From Bacteroidota bacterium (lineage in GTDB: Bacteria > Bacteroidota > Bacteroidia > B-17B0 > Aurantibacillaceae), in the NCBI GenBank assembly GCA_016702705.1, contig JADJDM010000001.1:62001-126000 (forward strand): a stretch of 64,000 bases of DNA. The letters run 5' to 3'. Below the pieces are notes generated by a model. It did no database searches, had not been told where the DNA came from, and worked only from the letters and a program-made list of their open reading frames with translations. Below, one piece after another: positions 57,198 to 64,000 of the stretch. Numbering within the stretch: the first letter of the stretch is position 1; every line of letters starts with the position of its first letter. The position numbers were made by a program, and so were the translations under genes.

Positions 57198-57210
57198 AGT
57201 TTGCACCCAT

Positions 57211-58614
57211 ATGATCAAAAAAAATAATTTTCTTCTTTTATTCTGCCTTCTGTTAATCAGTGTTAGTGCGCAAGATAAAAAAACAGCATACGATAACGAT
57301 ATGCTACCTGCATCTTTTCATGCAGATAAGCGTCAGGCATTGCGCGACAAAATGGACGGAAACTCTGTTGCTATTATTTTTGCCAATGCAGAAAGAAATC
57401 GCTCTAACGATGTGGATTATCAATACAGTCAAGACCCGAATTTTTATTACTTAACTGGGCTTACCGAACCCAATGCTGTTTTACTTATTTTTAAAGAGCG
57501 AATTACCATTGATAGCATTACATGCAACGAAATTTTATTTGTTCAACCACGTAACGAGAAAGCGGAAAGCTGGACAGGTAAACGATTAGGAACTACAGGC
57601 GCAATAAAAGAACTAGGTTTTCGCTTTGCATACAACAATTTTGAGTTTGATGAATTTCCTTTAGACTTTGCACGTTTCGCAACAATTTATCACCCCACAA
57701 ATCATAACGATGCAAGAGATGACAAATATGATTCAGGAGATTTATTTTCATTACTAAAATCGTTTGAAGATAAAACCGCGAAATTAAAAGAGAAGAAAAA
57801 TGCAAGCTCATTGTTTTCTTTTATGTCGGCACTGCGTGAAATAAAATCTCCTGAAGAATTAAAACTATTACAAAAAGCAATTGATATTACTTGCGATGCC
57901 CATTTAGATTTAATGAAATCATTGGATTCAACCATGACAGAATATCAAGCGCAGGCATTGGTTGAGTTTGGATTTAAATTTAATGGTTCGGAGTACGTTG
58001 GTTATCCATCTATAGTTGGAGCAGGCGAAAATTCTTGCATCCTACATTACATTACCAATCGCAAAAAATTTGAGAACCCCGAAATGCTCGTTGTTGATGC
58101 GGGTGCAGAATATCATGGTTATACTGCCGATGTAACGCGCACACTGCCCGTTAACGGGAAGTTTAGCAAGGAGCAGGCGGAAATATACAATATTGTGCTA
58201 AAAGCGCAGGAAGAGGGCATTAAAGCTTGCAAAAAAGGCAACAACTTTAGAGACCCACATAATGCGGCTGTTGACGTTATCAAGAAAAAACTAGTGGATT
58301 TAGGGATTATTATCGACCCTAACGATTTTATTAAATACTTTTTCCACGGAACATCACACTATTTAGGCTTGGATGTGCATGATGCAGGCACTTACAGTAA
58401 ATTAAAAGTAAATAGTGTTATTACAGTTGAACCTGGAATTTACATCCCCGCAGGCTCACCATGTGATAAAAAGTGGTGGAATATTGGAATTAGGATAGAA
58501 GATGATGTGCTAATTACCGATGGAGAACCCGTGGTAATGTCGGGGAAACTACCGAAAACAGTGGCCGAAATAGAAAAATTGATGAAAGAAGAGGGAATTT
58601 TAAAGAAAAATTAG
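57211..58614 (+). CDS. Exported Xaa-Pro aminopeptidase (aminopeptidase P, M24)
   Basis: 467 residues from ATG 57211. An N-terminal signal peptide (LLLFCLLLISVSAQ) suggests export, unlike cytoplasmic PepP. The N-terminal creatinase-like domain precedes the pita-bread catalytic domain with metal ligands in VVDAGAEYHGYTADVTR, FHGTSHYLGLDVHD and VEPGIYI. It cleaves N-terminal residues preceding proline. The start follows a TTTGCACCC sequence after a -7-like TTAGTTTG, giving a very short leader. It interrupts the usual rpmB-rpmG order. Confidence 0.93.
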   Translation: MIKKNNFLLLFCLLLISVSAQDKKTAYDNDMLPASFHADKRQALRDKMDGNSVAIIFANAERNRSNDVDYQYSQDPNFYYLTGLTEPNAVLLIFKERITIDSITCNEILFVQPRNEKAESWTGKRLGTTGAIKELGFRFAYNNFEFDEFPLDFARFATIYHPTNHNDARDDKYDSGDLFSLLKSFEDKTAKLKEKKNASSLFSFMSALREIKSPEELKLLQKAIDITCDAHLDLMKSLDSTMTEYQAQALVEFGFKFNGSEYVGYPSIVGAGENSCILHYITNRKKFENPEMLVVDAGAEYHGYTADVTRTLPVNGKFSKEQAEIYNIVLKAQEEGIKACKKGNNFRDPHNAAVDVIKKKLVDLGIIIDPNDFIKYFFHGTSHYLGLDVHDAGTYSKLKVNSVITVEPGIYIPAGSPCDKKWWNIGIRIEDDVLITDGEPVVMSGKLPKTVAEIEKLMKEEGILKKN

Positions 58615-58635
58615 GAATATTCCAGAAAAATAAAC

Positions 58636-58643
58636 TACATTTG
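58636..58643 (+). promoter_or_regulatory. rpmG promoter -7 element with CACCCC start region
   Basis: TACATTTG followed by CACCCC, identical to the rRNA P2 core through ACATTTGCACCCC. The leader before rpmG is about 30 nt. Confidence 0.65.
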
Positions 58644-58672
58644 CACCCCTATTTAGGTAAAAATTATTAACA

Positions 58673-58855
58673 ATGGCAAAGAAGCAAAACAGAATCCAAG
58701 TTATTTTGGAATGTACTGAGCACAAAACTAGTGGATTGGCTGGAACAAGCCGTTACATCACTAAAAAGAACAAAAAAAACACTCCTGAGCGTATTGAACT
58801 TAAGAAGTACAATCCAATCATGAAGAAAATGACTGTTCACAAAGAAATTAAGTAA
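58673..58855 (+). CDS. rpmG: Ribosomal protein bL33
   Basis: 60 residues, MAKKQNRIQVILECTEHK start and TPERIELKKYNPIMKKMT. Complete, non-zinc type (no CxxC pairs). Large-subunit protein; 23 bp before the DUF4295 gene. Confidence 0.96.
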   Translation: MAKKQNRIQVILECTEHKTSGLAGTSRYITKKNKKNTPERIELKKYNPIMKKMTVHKEIK

Positions 58856-58878
58856 TAATAGTTTAAAGATAATTAGTC

Positions 58879-59034
58879 ATGGCTAAGAAGGTAGTTGCAA
58901 CGTTAAAAACAGGAAAAGGTAAAGATTTTACCAAAGTTATTAAAATGGTTAAGTCGCCAAAAACAGGTGCTTATTCATTTAAAGAGGAAATTGTACACAA
59001 CGATCATATTCAAGATTTCTTAAAATCTAAATAA
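58879..59034 (+). CDS. DUF4295 small basic protein (ribosome-associated context)
   Basis: 51 residues, starting MAKKVVATLKTGKGKDFTKV and ending IQDFLKSK. Basic, Bacteroidota-specific family, always near rpmG and ftsY as far as I know. Function unproven, probably linked to the ribosome or its assembly. It lies 23 bp after rpmG and 76 bp before ftsY. Confidence 0.9.
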   Translation: MAKKVVATLKTGKGKDFTKVIKMVKSPKTGAYSFKEEIVHNDHIQDFLKSK

Positions 59035-59052
59035 GATTCGATTTAATTTTTG

Positions 59053-59090
59053 TACAAAAAGCTTCTTCCCAACGGGTTGAAGCTTTTGTA
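59053..59090 (+). terminator. Hairpin between DUF4295 and ftsY
   Basis: TACAAAA-A-GCTTC / GAAGCTTTTGTA stem with a 13-nt loop and weak T tract (ATTTTAG). It may attenuate readthrough into ftsY. Confidence 0.5.
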
Positions 59091-59110
59091 ATTTTAGTAA
59101 GTATAAGAAA

Positions 59111-60064
59111 ATGGGAATTTTTAGCTTTTTCAGTAAAGACAAAAAAGAGTCGTTAGATAAAGGTTTGGAAAAAACGAAAGATGGTTTTTTCTCGAAGCTT
59201 GCTAAGGCCGTTGTTGGAAAAAGCTCTGTTGATGCAGAAGTTCTAGATAACTTAGAAGAAATTTTAATTAGCTCAGATGTTGGCGTAGAAACCACCATTA
59301 AAATAATTAAACGAATTGAAGAGCGTGTTGCGAAAGATAAATACGTTAGCACGGCTCAATTAAACGGAATTTTAAAAGAAGAAATTTCTACTCTTTTAAC
59401 CGAAAACAATAGTAAAGACGAAGTTGAATTTACTGTTCCTGAAGGAAAAAAACCTTATGTAATAATGGTAGTGGGCGTTAATGGTGTTGGTAAAACAACT
59501 ACTATTGGTAAACTATCGCACGCATTTAAGCAAAGCGGTAAAAACGTTTTATTAGGTGCTGCTGATACATTTAGAGCCGCTGCTGTTGACCAACTTACTA
59601 TTTGGAGCGAGCGTGTTGGCGTTCCAATTGTATCGCAAGGCATGGGTGCAGATCCTGCATCGGTTGCATTTGATACATTAAGCTCTGGACTTGCTAAAGG
59701 AAGTGATGTAATTATTATTGATACTGCAGGTCGTTTACACAACAAAATAAATTTAATGAATGAGCTTACCAAAATTAAAATGGTAATGCAAAAAGTTATT
59801 CCTGATGCGCCACACGAAGTATTATTAGTGTTAGATGCATCCACTGGACAAAATGCAATTGAACAATGCAAACAATTTACAGCTGCAACAGAGGTAAGTG
59901 CATTAGCTTTAACAAAATTAGACGGTACCGCTAAAGGTGGCGTTGTTATTGGTATTTCTGACCAATTTAAAATTCCGGTTAAGTACATTGGTGTTGGCGA
60001 AAAAATGACCGACCTACAAGTGTTTAATAGAACGGAGTTTGTGGATAGCCTTTTTAATTCCTAG
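59111..60064 (+). CDS. ftsY: Signal recognition particle receptor FtsY
   Basis: 317 residues, the short Bacteroidota form. An N-terminal basic amphipathic stretch (MGIFSFFSKDKKESLDK) is followed by the NG GTPase domain: GVNGVGKTTTIGKLSHA (P-loop), DTFRAAAVDQL, DTAGRLHNKINLM, TKLDGTAKGG. It docks ribosome-SRP complexes at the membrane. Well conserved and complete. Confidence 0.97.
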   Translation: MGIFSFFSKDKKESLDKGLEKTKDGFFSKLAKAVVGKSSVDAEVLDNLEEILISSDVGVETTIKIIKRIEERVAKDKYVSTAQLNGILKEEISTLLTENNSKDEVEFTVPEGKKPYVIMVVGVNGVGKTTTIGKLSHAFKQSGKNVLLGAADTFRAAAVDQLTIWSERVGVPIVSQGMGADPASVAFDTLSSGLAKGSDVIIIDTAGRLHNKINLMNELTKIKMVMQKVIPDAPHEVLLVLDASTGQNAIEQCKQFTAATEVSALALTKLDGTAKGGVVIGISDQFKIPVKYIGVGEKMTDLQVFNRTEFVDSLFNS

Positions 60065-60108
60065 ATATAGAAATGTTGAATTAGTGAATTGTTTAGTGGT
60101 TCAAGTAT

Positions 60109-60234
60109 TCAAACCTCTTCACATCCACTTCCCCATTCAATTCTTTCCCTTCCATCAAATAATCACATAATTGTTTTGCAAAAAACGGGGCAAGCATAAC
60201 TGCTTTTGTTCCTAAGCCGTTAAATATTTTTAAT
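60109..60234 (-). pseudogene. Duplicated 3' fragment of the FAD oxidoreductase gene (126-bp repeat, copy A)
   Basis: 124 of 126 bases match 60999-61124, the 3' coding end of the FAD oxidoreductase. In this copy the frame continues out of the homology to an early stop, so it is a remnant. Together with copy B it flanks the gene at 60276-60938. Confidence 0.9.
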
Positions 60235-60275
60235 ACAATCTTGCAATTTTTTTTGTGTTATAGCGTAATATAAAC

Positions 60276-60938
60276 ATGAAATTAATTCTTCAAATATTCC
60301 TTCTCTTTATACTTCAGAAATATTCCTTCGCATACAGTAATTCATCTTATGCAGATAGCCTTGTTCGAAAAAGATGGTCAGTAAGTTTACATATTTCTAA
60401 TAGCCAAATTCCAACTTACGTTTACAAGAGTTGGGTAAATTTAGCTCCTAGCATTGGAATTGAAAGAAATGTCCTAAATTTCAGGAAAGGTTCTTCGCTG
60501 TCAGTTGGCATTTTAGGGACAGTAAATACATACGAGGCAATAACCGAAACTTATAATTCCATTTATCCATACATAAAACTAAGAAGTTTATATTCTGAAT
60601 TACTTGCTGGTTATAATTGCAGATTGAAAAAAAATTTAATTATTGGATTTAAATTGTCATATTTAAATAGATGCGATTACAAATCAGTATCAGTACTTTC
60701 TAACAGTTCAGAACGCCCAACGGAAAAAATGGGATTTGGTAACCCGTATAGTGCCAGATTAAAATGGAACTCAGGATTTGTTTTAAATGTTAACCTTGGT
60801 TACACTTTTTATAAAAGTGACAAAATAAATGCGGAGTTAAACCCTTGCGTCGCTTGGAACTCATTAGGAAGAACGTGGTGGGGCGGACATCAAAAAAATT
60901 TGATCGGGAAAATTGGTATAAATATTAATTTTAATTAG
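60276..60938 (+). CDS. Outer-membrane-like or secreted protein, inserted between repeats
   Basis: 220 residues. Signal peptide (about 1-20). Alternating beta pattern with a C-terminal strand ending GKIGININFN suggests a small beta-barrel or secreted beta protein. No family recognised. It is on the opposite strand to its neighbour and lies wholly within 764 bp bracketed by a 126-bp direct repeat, so it is probably a recent insertion. Confidence 0.65.
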   Translation: MKLILQIFLLFILQKYSFAYSNSSYADSLVRKRWSVSLHISNSQIPTYVYKSWVNLAPSIGIERNVLNFRKGSSLSVGILGTVNTYEAITETYNSIYPYIKLRSLYSELLAGYNCRLKKNLIIGFKLSYLNRCDYKSVSVLSNSSERPTEKMGFGNPYSARLKWNSGFVLNVNLGYTFYKSDKINAELNPCVAWNSLGRTWWGGHQKNLIGKIGININFN

Positions 60939-60985
60939 CTGAACTAATCTAATTAGGTTATTTAAATTCGTGTATTCGTATGAAA

Positions 60986-62035
60986 TTAGTAAATCCTTTC
61001 AAACCTCTTCACATCCACTTCCCCATTCAATTCTTTCCCTTCCATCAAATAATCACACAATTGCTTTGCAAAAAACGGGGCAAGCATAACTGCTTTTGTT
61101 CCTAAGCCGTTAAATATTTTTAATTGTGAGTGTGTTGGGTGTGCTCCTATAACTGGGCGCCTATCAATAACAGAAGGACGAACACCTGCTTCGTGTTTAA
61201 TAACTTCGAACTCGTAAGAAATTAATTTTTTTAGTTTAGCAACTAGTTCTTCTTTTCCGGCTGGGTTTGGAACATCTGTAAGGTCTTGCCAATTGTAGGT
61301 TGCACCACATTTAAATAAATGATTGCCCAGCGGCATAATAAACATTCCCTTGTTTAGGATGAAATCAATATCTAATTGTTTACAGCTAATTGTAAGCACA
61401 TCCCCTTTTGCTGGTTTAAAAGGAATGTAATTAAAGTGGGGATTGTTTTTTACTAAATGTCCTTCGCAAAAAATAATTTCCGCTGCAAGTATGTTTTTGT
61501 AGGAAACGCCTGATGCATTTATTTTTAGTTCATCATGATTAAATGTTTCATCTAAATACGATTCCTTTACTTTTAAGCACTGACTTGTTGCGGTCAAAAA
61601 AACAGAAGTATCAAGGTTTCCTGCTTGTTTTACAATTGCATATTTTGATGAAGTAGGCTCATGCATTTCCAAAATGTCCTCCGAAAGATAATCGTGCATG
61701 TCTTCAGTTACTTTTTTCTTCCACAAATTTATTTCTTGTTCTTCGGTAAAAAGCTTGGCGATTTTTCTTTCTTCTAAAAATTTTACACCAAGTATTTTTT
61801 CTGCGCTTGAATAAAATTCATTTAAGCATGGAGTAAGTTCGTCTATCATCCAACTTTTAGTGAGACGTTTAAAAACAACTGGATTCCAAATGCCTGCGGC
61901 TACACGAGAAGAAGTTGATAAACTTGCATTATCAATTACAATTATATTTTTGCCCCGCTTAATTAATTCCAATGCCAGCACCGAACCAGCAATTCCTTGG
62001 CCTACTATAATTATATCTTTCGTCTCTACACTCAT
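60986..62035 (-). CDS. FAD-dependent amino-acid-oxidase-like oxidoreductase (DAO/ThiO family)
   Basis: 349 residues. N-terminal Rossmann dinucleotide motif VGQGIAGSVLALELIKRG, then SSRVAAGIWNPVVFKR, and the C-terminal DAO motif RPVIGAHPTHSQLKIFNGLGTKAV. Likely oxidises an amine or amino acid with FAD. The exact substrate (glycine oxidase-like, or tRNA-modification-like MnmC C-terminal type) is unclear. Its last 126 coding bases are duplicated downstream. Confidence 0.87.
   Translation of the reverse strand: MSVETKDIIIVGQGIAGSVLALELIKRGKNIIVIDNASLSTSSRVAAGIWNPVVFKRLTKSWMIDELTPCLNEFYSSAEKILGVKFLEERKIAKLFTEEQEINLWKKKVTEDMHDYLSEDILEMHEPTSSKYAIVKQAGNLDTSVFLTATSQCLKVKESYLDETFNHDELKINASGVSYKNILAAEIIFCEGHLVKNNPHFNYIPFKPAKGDVLTISCKQLDIDFILNKGMFIMPLGNHLFKCGATYNWQDLTDVPNPAGKEELVAKLKKLISYEFEVIKHEAGVRPSVIDRRPVIGAHPTHSQLKIFNGLGTKAVMLAPFFAKQLCDYLMEGKELNGEVDVKRFERIY
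60999..61124 (-). repeat. 126-bp repeat, copy B (within the FAD oxidoreductase gene)
   Basis: The intact-gene copy of the repeat at 60109-60234; mismatches are C/T at the ATAATCACACAATTGCTT region only. Confidence 0.9.
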
Positions 62036-62065
62036 ATTTCTAATTTGTTTCTGCGAAACTCAAAA

Positions 62066-62154
62066 ACCTCTGTGTGCTCTGTGTTAAGAAAACACCCTGC
62101 AAGTTTTAACACAGAGTTCACTGAGTTAAAAGAGTTACACAGAGAAAGCCTATT
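62066..62154. repeat. REP-like CACAGAG palindrome element
   Basis: CTCTGTGTTAA at 62077-62087 and TTAACACAGAG at 62106-62116 form a perfect 11-bp inverted repeat, with extra CTCTGTG and CACAGAG copies on each side. Similar CACAGAGTTCACNGAG elements are, as I recall, scattered in Bacteroidota genomes. It lies between convergent gene ends and may act as a terminator. Confidence 0.6.
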
Positions 62155-62890
62155 TTTCGAATTGATACTGACTATAATCCAACAGCACTACTTTAATAAA
62201 TTGCGAATCGGGCATGGAGCTAGTGATTTCCATTTTATCTTTTACCTTTTTTGCTAATTGCTTTAATCCATTGTAATCGGAGTTTTTAGTGCAGTGGTCA
62301 AATACTTCTTTAATAATTCCAACATCTTTGTCGCTTAATTTATTTACTTCGTTAAATACAATTTTATGCTCTACTTTGGGACGATACAAAATAGTATTTT
62401 GTAAACTTACTTTTTGTTTTAAACTTACTACTGTTGTTCCTGCGGCCATATCACCTAGGCGCTGTGCCTTTTCACTTACAGCAACTGTTATTAAAGCCAC
62501 TAAACCATTAAACAACATCATATCAACAATTCTAAATACCCATCTAATTAAATAAGCACCAAAATTAGGTTGTGAGCCATCTAATTTCAACACTTTAATT
62601 TTCATTATTTTTTTTCCTAAACTTTGTCCGTTAAAAAACTGTTCCATTAATAAATTATAGAACATTACTGGCAACATTAACAAGGTGAAAATTGCGCCAA
62701 CAGTAAAATTGTTATCTGAACTGCGATCAAAACCCGCACCAATAATACCGACTAGAAGTGCAATTAATACTATGTAAGCTAAAGTAAACAACGAATCAAG
62801 CAAAGAAGCAAGAATCCTATCTCCCACTCCTGCGGGCTGGTAACTAATCAATACATTTTGGGTGGTATTTATTCTGATGCCGTCCTCCAT
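62150..62890 (-). CDS. RDD-family membrane protein
   Basis: 246 residues from ATG 62890 (MEDGIRINTTQN); longer upstream starts would overlap the divergent gene. RDD domain with four helices: VGDRILASLLDSLFTLAY, then GQSLGKKIMKIKVLKLDG, the signature segment. The C-terminal soluble tail has KEVFDHCTKN. Function uncertain, possibly ion or lipid-related transport. Divergent from the SpoIIM-like gene, 37 bp between starts, a pairing common in Bacteroidota. Confidence 0.88.
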   Translation of the reverse strand: MEDGIRINTTQNVLISYQPAGVGDRILASLLDSLFTLAYIVLIALLVGIIGAGFDRSSDNNFTVGAIFTLLMLPVMFYNLLMEQFFNGQSLGKKIMKIKVLKLDGSQPNFGAYLIRWVFRIVDMMLFNGLVALITVAVSEKAQRLGDMAAGTTVVSLKQKVSLQNTILYRPKVEHKIVFNEVNKLSDKDVGIIKEVFDHCTKNSDYNGLKQLAKKVKDKMEITSSMPDSQFIKVVLLDYSQYQFEK

Positions 62891-62927
62891 AATTCTCACT
62901 AATTTGGTAGCTAATATCGAAAAAAAA

Positions 62928-63935
62928 ATGCACTTTAGCATATCAATTTTTGAGGTGAAAGAAATTACATTTTTAAAACAAAACGCTGATAAGTGGGAAA
63001 AGATCGAAAGCGGAATGGCTAATGGCAGCATTACCAACCCTAGAGAGATCTCTGAAATTTATATTGAGTTAACCAACGACCTTTCTTACGCTCGAACTTA
63101 TTATCCTCAATCACAAACAACAGCTTACTTAAATGCTTTGGCGGCTCGCATTCATCAAACTATTTATAAAAACAAAAAAGAAGAGCGGGGAAGGTTTAAA
63201 CGTTTTTGGGTAAGGGAAGTTCCCATGTTGTTTGGAAAATACCACAAACAACTGTTTATTTCATTTTTAGTTTTTGCATTATCAGCTGTTATTGGTTTTG
63301 TTTCGCAAGTTTACAATGATGATTTTGTACGTTTAATTATTGGTGATGATTATGTAAACCAAACCTTGGAGCGTATTAAAAACGGCAACGCTCTTGGTAT
63401 TTACGGCGAATCATCAGAAGGCTCCATGTTTATTATGATTACCATAAACAATATTAAAGTTTCGTTTTTTGCTTTTATACTAGGTATGCTGTTTTCTTTA
63501 GGCACTGCATTTCTTCTATTTAAAAACGGAATTATGCTTGGGGCTTTTCAAGCAATGTTTTATAATCACTCATTATTTATTAAATCGGTTTTAGTTGTAT
63601 ACATACACGGCACGCTAGAAATTTCTGCTATCATAATCGCGGGCTGTGCAGGTTTTGTATTAGGAAATAGTTTTATGTTCCCAGGAACTTACACTAGGAT
63701 ACAATCATTTAAACGCGGGGCAATTGATAGTTTAAAAATTACTGTTGCATTAATTCCTATTTTTATAACAGCTGGTTTTTTAGAAAGCTTTGTAACCCGA
63801 TACACTAATATGCCACTTTGGTTAAGTTTATTAATAATTTTGAGTTCATTGAGTTTTATCATTTGGTACTTTATAATTTTACCCATCACCATAACTAAAA
63901 AAAATAAATATGTATCCTCCACTACCCTCTCGTAA
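62928..63935 (+). CDS. Stage II sporulation protein M-like membrane protein
   Basis: 335 residues from ATG 62928 (an earlier frame start overlaps the divergent gene). SpoIIM family: MWEKI-type N-terminal soluble part, then five to six membrane helices with the conserved ISFFAFILGML and HGTLEISAIIIAGCAG. Not a sporulation gene here; in Bacteroidota it travels with RDD and other membrane proteins of unknown function. It overlaps the next gene by 26 bp. Confidence 0.9.
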   Translation: MHFSISIFEVKEITFLKQNADKWEKIESGMANGSITNPREISEIYIELTNDLSYARTYYPQSQTTAYLNALAARIHQTIYKNKKEERGRFKRFWVREVPMLFGKYHKQLFISFLVFALSAVIGFVSQVYNDDFVRLIIGDDYVNQTLERIKNGNALGIYGESSEGSMFIMITINNIKVSFFAFILGMLFSLGTAFLLFKNGIMLGAFQAMFYNHSLFIKSVLVVYIHGTLEISAIIIAGCAGFVLGNSFMFPGTYTRIQSFKRGAIDSLKITVALIPIFITAGFLESFVTRYTNMPLWLSLLIILSSLSFIIWYFIILPITITKKNKYVSSTTLS

Positions 63936-64000
63936 AGTAGATTTTAAACAGCAAAGAGATTTTTCGGGCATCTTCTCTGCTGCATTCAAATTTCTTAAAT
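63910..64000 (+). CDS. Hypothetical protein, 5' end only
   Basis: ATG 63910 overlaps the SpoIIM-like gene by 26 bp and runs off the window: MYPPLPSRKVDFKQQRDF..., then a hydrophobic start (FSAAFKFLK). I recall a membrane protein of this kind after RDD/SpoIIM genes in Bacteroidota, but 30 residues are too few to assign it. Confidence 0.6.
   Translation, partial: MYPPLPSRKVDFKQQRDFSGIFSAAFKFLK

Overview
The window looks like a chromosomal segment of a Bacteroidota bacterium. Three things point there. Coding sequence is AT-rich, and promoters follow the Bacteroidota pattern (TTG, a 19-22 bp spacer, TAnnTTTG). Three large or mid-size proteins end in type A sorting domains of the type IX secretion system. 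The gene set rpmB / rpmG / DUF4295 / ftsY is also typical of the phylum. I do not assign a genus.

Layout. (1) 1-27 kb is an accessory respiratory and nitric-oxide region. It holds a DUF1858/DUF2249 protein and a heme-copper-like membrane protein, the di-iron repair protein Ric, a thioredoxin-like protein and a fasciclin lipoprotein. Next comes a tight plus-strand operon: a TIM-barrel-like protein, a fatty acid desaturase, a tyrosine phenol-lyase-like enzyme, NorC, NorB, a proline dehydrogenase and a small membrane protein. It is followed by an Rrf2 regulator with three cysteines, the anaerobic ribonucleotide reductase genes nrdD/nrdG, a radical SAM/SPASM protein, a copper-type TonB receptor with partner proteins, and a Crp/Fnr regulator with a histidine-rich membrane protein. 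(2) 24-33 kb has a cation transporter and a TetR-controlled cluster ending in a TolC / adaptor / RND efflux system. (3) 33-45.6 kb has two giant secreted T9SS proteins, an MHS-type transporter, an acetyltransferase and a lipoprotein. (4) 45.7-51.6 kb is a minus-strand rRNA operon (16S, tRNA-Ile, tRNA-Ala, a degenerate tRNA-like element, 23S, 5S) with tandem promoters. (5) 51.8-64 kb is housekeeping and hypothetical genes, including rpmB, aminopeptidase P, rpmG, ftsY, an FAD oxidoreductase and a SpoIIM/RDD pair.

How it fits together. Five near-identical 14-bp palindromes (ATGATTnnAATCAT) lie upstream of ric, the thioredoxin, the fasciclin gene, the copper-uptake operon and the Crp/Fnr gene itself. 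At all five the palindrome centre is 28.5-29.5 bp from a -7 element, the spacing of a class II Crp/Fnr activator. I infer one autoregulated regulon for NO or low-oxygen response, copper uptake and iron-sulfur repair. The NO reductase is unusual: the FeB histidine, the active-site glutamate and one low-spin heme ligand of canonical cNOR are all changed. It is also translationally coupled to a tyrosine phenol-lyase-like gene.

Caution. nrdD and a YhbP-like gene are broken by single-base frameshifts. Single-base indels also occur at universally conserved rRNA positions and in spacer tRNAs. Some may be consensus errors in the assembly rather than biology.
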